A stretch of DNA of 64,000 nt from Microglena sp. YARC (taxonomy: Eukaryota > Chlorophyta > Chlorophyceae > Chlamydomonadales > Chlamydomonadaceae). The notes below the pieces were generated by a model. That model had not been told where the DNA came from, searched no databases, and worked only from the letters and a program-made list of their open reading frames with translations. Below are positions 11,601 through 21,267 of this stretch, piece after piece. The first letter of the stretch is position 1. Every line of letters starts with the position of its first letter. The stretch covers positions 86,257,711-86,321,710 of the forward strand of contig CM039463.1 of the NCBI GenBank assembly GCA_022414725.1, written 5' to 3'. The position numbers were made by a program, and so were the translations under genes.

Positions 11601-14600
11601 TTAGACGGCTCGTCATTCTAATATTAACTAACATTCACTCATATTATTCATTCACTAATATTAACTAAGTTAGCCTTTCCCAATATATGTGTGCCCTTTC
11701 TTCAGTTCTTGATTGTTTGAGGTTTGGCAGGTCTCTCCAGCCAATTGCCTGGCTAACCCTGGACTGTGGCATATGTTCTGTTATGATACTAGGGGGTGTC
11801 CGCCCTCTGCAGGTTGTGGCGTGGCGTGGCGAGGTGATGTTTGGCGTGGTGATGCTGGTGTGGTGTGGCGTGGTGTGCTGTGATGTGGTGCGATGTGACG
11901 TGGCGTGGCCTGCCCCCACCCATGAGTACTTCATACCTGATGAGTGGCAATACTTGGCTCCCTCCCCTCCTTCCCCTTCCTCCCTACCTCCTTCCCTCGA
12001 GCACCCTCCCCCTCCCTTCCCGACCCCCCTCCCACTACCCCTCAGCCCCCACCCATGAGTACTCCATACATGAGTGGCAATACTTGGCTACCTTCTCTCC
12101 CTCCTTCCCTCCAGCACCCTACCCCTCCCTCACCTCCCTCTCTCCAGCAACCTACCCCTCCCTCCCGCAACCCCCTCCTTCTCTAACCCCGGAGTACTCT
12201 ATACCTGAGGAGCGGCAATGCTTGGCTGCCTTCCCTCCCTACCCCCAACAGCCAGCCCTTCCCTCCTTCCCTCCAGCACCCTACCCCTCCCTCCCCTCCC
12301 TCTCTCCAGCAACCTACCCCTCCCTCCCTCCCCTCCCTCCAGCAACCTACCCCTCCCTCTCTAACACTGGAGTACTCTATGCCTGAGGAGTGGCAATCCT
12401 TGGCTACCTCCCCTCCCCACCCGCCTCCCCTCCTTCCCCTTCCTCCCTCCCTTCACTCCAGCAACCTACCCCTCCCTCCCTCCCTTCACTCCAGCAACCT
12501 ACCTCTCCATCTCTAACTCCGGAGTACTCTATACCTGAGGAGTGGCAATGCTTGGCTACCTCCCCTCCCCACCCGCCTCCCCTCCTTCTCCTTCCTCCCT
12601 CCCTTTCCTCCCTCCAGCACCTTACCTCTCCCTCTTTAACCCCGGAGTGCTCTATATCTGAGAAGTGGCAATGCTTGGCTACCTTCCCACCCTACCCCCA
12701 GCAACCAAACCTTCCCTCCATCACCATACCCCTCCCTCACCTCCCTCTCTCTCTCCAGCAACCTACCCCTCCCTCTCTTATCCCCCTCACCCCACCCCGG
12801 AGTACTATTTACCTGAGGAGTGGCAATGCTTGGCTTGGGCATGACTGCGAAGACAGCTGCAGCGTCCAGCTTTGTGCTTTGTTGGCGCAAGTAGTCTATG
12901 AAGCCTGTCGTTGAAAGAAAATAGGTTGTGGTGGTGTTATAGTGGTGGTGTGATTGGGTTGTGGTGGTGTTGTGGTGGTGGTGTTGGGTTAGTTTGGGTT
13001 GTTGGTGGGTTGTTGTTGGTGGTGGTGGAGTGGTGGTTGGATGGTGATGTGCACAAGGCCCCCAAGAATACACCGAATACACTAAATATACTGATACGCT
13101 TAACATATCTGATATATGCTATGCGCTTTGTATACCGTACTGCTCTCAAAATTTAACGGTTGCAAAATTTGACGTTTGGGGGGGGGGGGGGGGGGGTATT
13201 ATAAACTGACGGTTTACATTTTACGTTTTTTAATAGGAATATAAACTGACGTTACACATTTGACCGTTTCCATTTTAATAGAATCCATCTATGCAACTGA
13301 ACATTTGTACTTAATCATGTTACACTGGTTCATGGTTCATGGTACAATTTTAGGGTACACTGTTCTAGGAACTGCAAGGAGTGTACATATAATACTGCAA
13401 TGATCCCAACATCTTGTTCAGCATAACACTACCGGTACTCATTGAAATAACTAGAAGGAGACATTCAGTCGTTTCCATTAACTCCTGAAATCCTCTCTTG
13501 CTCAGTTAATGTCATAAGCATAAGCATAACGTATGTTCATGTGTTGCTCAGCGACCTAGAAGGGCCAAGGGTTGTGTGCCTTTCAATGGCCAGAAGCTTG
13601 TGAAAGGGCTCCCAGGTCACATACTTCTTCTTGTGGGGTCTAGTTTTGAGCTCAGACCCGTCTAGGAGGTAACCCAGCGTCAAAATGAAATTCACTGCCC
13701 TCTTAGTGAAAAACTTGCTGCTCGTCTTCGCAGAGGTAGTCGATGGCTTGCGAACGACAGCATCTCAAGCTTCGGCTGCAACTCGATTCACCTCTTTGTT
13801 GGTGACGATGATCTGCCCTGGCTCTACCCGGTCGAAAAACCCCACATGGTCCTTTGCTTCTTGTGAGTTCAAGCTATTAGAGGGCGTAAACGTCCCTCCG
13901 GGGATCTGTCGAGGGGCTGAGCCATGAAATGAGAAAGGCAGCCTTGTCGACCACTGCTGCGTTTTGTCCGGTCTGGAGGAGCCTAGGTTCGTTGCCGGTA
14001 GTAAGCCCTATCCAAGTCGAAGCCCTACCCAAGTAATATCGCACGTGATTTGAGGTTGACGGCTTTTTCGTTTCGTAATATACCGTACGCCCCGATTTGA
14101 CGGTTGCTCCCGTCAATTTAAACCGTTAAATTTTGAGAGCAGTACGGTATTTAGTACGTCAAATATATTGAATATGTAAGCTTATAATATGGAAGATATG
14201 CAATATGAAATACCATATAAAATAGTATAGCTTTTATGAGATACTAAGCATATGAAATATAACACATTATACATTCTCCTTAGTATATTAAATATAGCAC
14301 TTTATACATTCTACTTAGTATATTAAATATAGCACTTTATACATTCTACTTAGTATATTAAATATAGCACTTTATACATTCTACTTAGTATATTAAATAT
14401 AGCACTTTGTACATTCTACTTAGTATTTTAAATATAGCACTTTATACATTCTACTTAGTATATTAAATATAGCACTTTATACCTACTACTAAGTTTATAA
14501 GTATAAATATTTAGGGTGAGGAAAATACCTGATATATCTATATACATCTAAATAAGCAAACCTGAGTTTTGGCAAAGGGGCAAAGGGCACCTTAAAAAAA

Positions 14601-16258
14601 AAAACTGGTTTGATGTTAAGGGCATAGGGAACCATGTCATATTGCAGGCCACTCCTACAATAATTACTTCTTTTCTGGTGGCTTTTCTGATGTAACTGCA
14701 TAAATTATAGATATACATGTTTCAAATATATATCTACATCTACATAGATCTATCTAGTCCGTCAAAAAAATACATATTTGCCGCACCCTAAAAATATTAT
14801 ACCTTCAAAGACGAAGTCTATGAAATATAAAACACTATACCTTCCACTAAGCATTTAAAATATAAAACACTATACCTTCCACTAAGCATTTAAAATATAA
14901 AACACTATACCTTCCACTACGTATTTAAAATATAAAATAATATACCTTCCACTAAGCATTTAAAATGTAAAACACTATACCTTCCACTAAGCATTTAAAA
15001 TAAAAAAAATATACCTTCCACTAAGCATTTAAAATATAAAATAATATACTGTATGCCTGCTCCTACTAAGTAAATCTAATTGTATAAGCATATTCCAGAC
15101 CAGGGTTGGCCAACCACTGTTTGTTTTGGGGACTACATTTAACAGATTCTAACCACCTTCCTTTTCCTGCCCTTGGTCAATCTATAATCAGTTAACATCA
15201 CTCTCTAAGCCACTCGGGTGGCGACGAAGGAGCCTGCTACTATTAAATATTACTATTACTATTACTATTAAATGGTAGATATCACTATTACTCAAGTAGT
15301 ATTGTCTCCCCATGGAGGGTCTCAGGAGTTTCAAAGGCCCCTACTCATCTATGCACACACACACACTCCCCACCCACCCACCACCACCACTACAACAACC
15401 CCCACCCCCACCACTACCCCCGTACATGCTGGTCTTACCGTTTAGTGTCTCAGGAGTGTCAAAGGCCCCTACTCATCTATGCACACACACACAAACTGGT
15501 GTAGGGTCTCAGGAGTGTCCAAGGCCCCTACTCAGCTATGCACACACACACATTCCCCACCCCACCCACCACCACCACTACAACAACCCCCACCCCCACC
15601 ACTATCCCCGTACGTGCTGGTCTCACCGTGAAGTGTCTCAGGAGTGTCAAAGGCCCCTACTCCTCGGACGTGTAGTTCTTGTTCCTCGTGGGATGCGGTG
15701 TTTGGACCTGAGACGTGAAGGTTCCACGTTTGTTTAGTTTAGTTCAGTCTAGTTTAGTTGAGTCTCCTCTAGTTTAGTTTAGACTAATCTAGTTCAGTTA
15801 AGAGGGGTTAAATTTAGTTTAGTTTAGTCTACTTGAGGGGGGGGCAAGAATAAAGTTGGCAGACCGCATGTTCGGAAGTTGTTATATTGATCCCTGGGAC
15901 CCCCCCCCCCCCCCCCCCCTCCCCCCTCTTTGAGACCTTATATCTGAACACCCAGACAGTATTACATAGTGAAAGGGGGGTCCATGAGCATTATCTCGCC
16001 AAGGCTTTTCCAACAATACAACCAAAATATACAAATATCAAGTTTGGACAAATTTATATAGATTTTAGTATTTTTACAACTTTCTTGAGCGCTCGGCAGT
16101 CGTCCGCGCCCTTGGAGGAGATCACCAAGGTATAGATAGGACTGAAGGCGTTATTTATCTGTCTACCTATCTTCATCATCATCATTATCATGGCTTAATC
16201 GACTCAACTTGTGTTCTGGAGCCTGATGGTCTGCTCGGGTGGTGTGTGTGTGTGTTTG

Positions 16259-16303
<45 letters not shown>

Positions 16304-19300
16304 TCGACCCCAGGCTCGACTGCTGTAGGAACCTCGAAGGGGACCAGAGTTCAGAACGCGCTTCCAAACGCGTTGCACACGCGCATTTTCCCTCGTGCGA
16401 AGCTGGGCGCAAAGGTCTGGGTGACGTCCAGCCTGGATATACCTTCCAGGAGATCCACCAATTACACCCTGCGTCTAACGACAGCAGATTTGCACTCCTC
16501 TCGTCGAGACATACTCATTGGTGTACCTCACGCTCGAAATTCGCACTGGCAAGGAAGTTACACGAGGTACAAATAAAATTGGGAAAAACGGTCTGACCCC
16601 CCCCCCCCCCCCCCTCGTATCTCGGCCGCCCGTGGTGCATCGACATTATTTTTTTTATCGACTATTGCTCGCAGTTCTCTATCCATATCGAACATGCGGT
16701 ACAAAATATTTTCCCTTGCCCCCCCCCTCGAGTCTACTCTAGTTTAGTTTAGCCTCCTCTAATTTAGTCTAGACTAATCTAGTTTAGTTTAGAGAGGTTC
16801 AGTTTAGTTTAGTTTAGCCTCCTCTAGTTTAGTTTAGACTAATCTAGTTTAGTTTAGAGAGGTTCTGTTTAGTTTAGTTTAGTCTTCTCTAGTTTGGTTT
16901 ATACAGGCTAAATTTAATCTAGCTTAATCAGTCATAGTCATAGTTTCGTCTAAATAGGTTATATTTAGTCTAGTTGAGTCTCCTCTAGTTTAGTTTTATA
17001 TTTTGTTCTGCTCTGCCTTGTTCTTGTCCGTTTTGTTTTGCTTTGTTTTGTTCCGTTTTGTTTTAATCTATTTTGTTTTGTTCCGTTTTGTTATGATCTG
17101 CTTTGTTTTGAACCGCAAGGTTTGAATCTGCTTTGTTTTGTTCCGTTTTGTTTTGATTAAATTTACATTGTTTTGTCCCCTTTTCTTTTAATCTGTTTTG
17201 TTTTGTTCCGTTTTGTTTTCATCTGTTTTGTTCTTTTCCGTTTTGTTTTTATCTGTTTTGTTTTGACCCAAATTTTTCATCTGTTTTGTTTTGTTCTGTT
17301 CTGTTCAGTTCTGTTCCCTACTCTACTCTTTTGTACTGATAAATAAAATAAATAGAGGAATAGTACGCCTTATTACAAGGCGTGAGGTTGAGGGGCCCAG
17401 CCCGTTTGCTTGCACTGGGGCCAACCACCAATCTTGTGTACTGCATAGACGCATAGTTCAACTCATGTGATTAGCAACCGCATCTGGAAGGAAGTGGACC
17501 ATTGGATTAGTGGGTGAAGGTTGTTGTTGTTGTTCTGGTTGGTGTGGTGGTGGTGGTGGTGGTGGTGGGTAGCGATTTGGTTGTACCATAGTGGTGGTGG
17601 TGTGGTGGTGGTGGTAGCGTTTTGGTTGTGCGGTGCGGTGGTGTGGTGTTGGTGGTGTGATAGTGTTGGTGGTGATTGGAGACCGCACCTGGAAGGAAGT
17701 GGACCATTGGCGTGAACGTCGTTCCGTTATCTCTCAGCTCTAATGCAACTTCTTGGAGGTATTCCGAGCAGAAGGTAGCCACCTTTTCAGCAAAGCGAGA
17801 AAACACAAATACATGAATCCATTGATACATGAATACATGCAGGTGGCAACCTGTGCGACAAAAGTGAGACAAACATAAATACTGGTACATGAATGAATAA
17901 ATACATGAATCCATCGATATATGAATACATGCAGGTGGCAACCTGTGCGACAAAAGTGAGACAAACATAAATACTGGTACATTAATGAATAAATACATGA
18001 ATCCATCGATATATGAATACATGCAGGTGGCAACCTGTGCAACAAAAGTGAGACAAACATAAATACTGGTACATGATTGCCCAAATACATGAATCCATCG
18101 ATATATGTATACATGCAGGTGGCAACCTGTTCGACAAAAGTGAGACAAACATAAATATTGGTACGTGATTGCCCAAACACATGAAAATGAGAAACCACAA
18201 ATTCATGAATCTATTGATATATGAATACATACAGTTGGCGACCTGTTTGAACAAAGTGAGAAAACATAAATACCGGTACATGCGGGTACATGAATGAATA
18301 AATACATGATTGAATAAATACATGATTGCCCAAATACATGAATCCATCGATTTATGTATACATGCAGGTGGCAAGCTGTTCGACAAAAGTGAGACAAACA
18401 TAAAAACTGGTACGTGATTGCCCAAATACCGGTACATGAAAATGAGAAACCCCAAATACATGAATCCATCGATATGTGTATACATGCAGGTGGCAAGCTG
18501 TTTGACCAAAGTGAGAAAACATACATAAATGCATGAATGCAATAATATATTAAAGTGAGAAAACACAAAAACACGAAAGTAGTATTATATTCATCCATGA
18601 ATATGTGAACATGTGAAAACATTAATTCCAAGCCCCACCACCACCACCACCACCAAATCTTGCCTATCTCATACCACCCTCCCCCCCACCATCTCTTGAC
18701 TCCCCAGGTCCTCCAGTGGGAGGGCCTCAGGCTAAGCTGCAGCTGGCTCCACCCCATCGCCACCACCAAATTCTGCCTATCTCATAACCCCCACCCCCAC
18801 ACACACCTTCCAACCCCCACCCACCTTTTCGCTCCCTAGGTCCTCCTGCGGGGGGGCCTCAGGCTGAGCTGCAGCCGGCTCCACCCCATCGCCACCACCA
18901 AATCCCGCATATCTCATAACCCCCCTCCCCCCCCCCAAACACCCAACACCCACCTCTTCACTCCCCAGGTCCTCCTGAGGGGGGGCTCAGGCTGAGCTGC
19001 AGCCGCCTCCACCCCATTGCCCCCCCCCACCCACCCACCCACCGCCACCACCACCACCACCAAGTCCCCCTCTCATACACTGCCACCCCCACCACCCTCA
19101 CCCCCACCCCCTTCCAACCCCTCCACACCCCCCACACCTTTTCACTCCCCAGGTCCTCCTGTGGGGGGGCCTCAGGCTGAGCTGCAGACGGCTCTACCCC
19201 ATCGCTCTTCTGCTCCTTAAATTTGAACCCCGACGCTTTAGTTGGATCCTCAGTTGGCTTGGCCTTCTTCTCCTTTGGGAGGATGCCCTTTGCCTTATTG

Positions 19301-20960
19301 TCCATCAGCCTCGTAACGTTGCGAATCTTCACGTTCAGGTCTTTGCTATCGGCGTTGAGCTCTAGGGCCTTCTGGTAAACTTTAAGTGCCTGTGGATCGG
19401 GGTTCAGGGTAATTTTAGCAAAAACAAAATGGCAAAATTTGTATAACCTTTCCCGTTATTTTCTTGAAGAAAAGAGTTTAACAAACGCGACTGATTTGAA
19501 GTTGGGGTTGGGTCCTTCTAGTTAACTTCAAAAGCCTGTGGTTTGGGGTTCAGGGGTAGAAGTTGGGGTTGGGTCCTTCTGGTAAACTTCAAGTGCCTGT
19601 GGTTCAGGGTTTAGGGGTAAAAGTTGGGGTTGGGTCCTTCTGGTAAACTTCAAGTGCCTGTGGTTCAGGGTTTAGGGGTGGAAGTTGGGGTTGTGTCCTT
19701 CTGGTAAAATTCAAAGCCTGTGGTTTGGGGTTTAGGGGTAGAAGGTGGGGTTGGGCCCTTCTGGTAAACTTCAAAGCCTGTGGTTCGGGGTTTAGGGGTA
19801 GAGGGTGGGGTTTGGGACCTTCTGGTAAACTTCAAGTGCCTGTGGTTAAGGGGTAGAAGTTGGGGTTGGGGTCCAGAAATAGTGTGGAGGTTTTGATGAG
19901 TGTTTGGGGTGGTGGGTGGTGGGTGGTGGGGTGGTAGATGGTGGGGGGTGGATGGTGGGTGGGACGTGCGTGAAAACACACGCCTCTGTCAAAATCTGTC
20001 CCTGTCGAAATGTGCCTAAACAAAAACAGCAAAAACACACACGCCTCTGTCAAAATCTGCCCAGGTGTGTGTGAACACAATAAATCATGCACATTCCAGT
20101 TAAAGTGTGCGTGATTTTACCGATTTCAAGCACTAACCCTTCCAGAGTTTTTTTAACAGTGTGTGTGATTTTGGACTTGGTCACGCAAACACATACGTTT
20201 TGGACAACCCTGGGAAAGAGGACGGTGTGGACCGTGGCAGATCTCTCTCAGATACCCTCCTCTTGAACAGCCTCTTAAATACCCTCTTAAAGACCAGCTC
20301 AAGGCCCATTACATGTGTACTACAGCACTGCTCCTCTCTGCTCTTTGTACAGCCCCTGACCCCCACAAATCCTGCCTTTTCTGAAGTAGCCCTTCTCCCA
20401 TTAAGTCCCGTTCAAGCCCAGCCGTACCTCATCGTACTGCTGCTGATCCTCTAAAATTGCTCCTTTTCTGAAATATCCCTTCTCCCACTCAGGGCGGAGC
20501 TTAATACACTCCTCAGCATCCTCAAGCGCCTTGCCAACCTTTTTCAACTTCAGCAGAGCTGCACTCCGGTTGCTGCATGCGTATGGAAAGGAAATCACCT
20601 TAGCCGATATATTAATCACAAAACATTAAGAGGCACCTTAACTCATAAGTGCTTCAAACGAGTGCGTAAGATCTCATTGCACTCCTCCGTATCTTCAAGT
20701 GCCTTGCCAACCTTCTTAAACTTTAGCAGAGCTGCGGTCCTGTTGCTGCATGTGTATGGAAGGGAAATCATATGAGCAGATAAAAACCAATCACATGTAC
20801 TGACACTCATACGTGCTTCAAACGGGTGCGGAAGATCCCCTAAGAACTCCGCATCCTCAAGGGACTTGCTAAGCTTCTTCAATTTAAGCCGAGCTGCGCT
20901 CGGGTTGCTGCTTGCATATGGAAATGAAATCACATTAGCAGAAAACGAATCAAACAAAAA

Positions 20961-21011
<51 letters not shown>

Positions 21012-21222
21012 GGGAGTGCTGCTAGTTGCAGCAGCACTCTGGGGGACAGATCTGCATGGGATGAAGGGAGGTTCATGGAGGTCGGGCTGCGCGCATGTGT
21101 GTGTGTGTGTTGTGTGTGTGTGTGAGTGTGTGTGTATGTGTGTGTGTAGTTCTGCTGCACTCAGCGGGACAGATCTGCATGGGACGAAGGGAGGTTGGTG
21201 GAGGTCGGGGCTGCGCATGTGT

Positions 21223-21267
<45 letters not shown>

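Noticed and set aside
16300..16590. Overlapping plus ORFs of about 100 residues
   Set aside because: Inside the 897-bp transposon, open in two frames from high GC, no recognisable motif.
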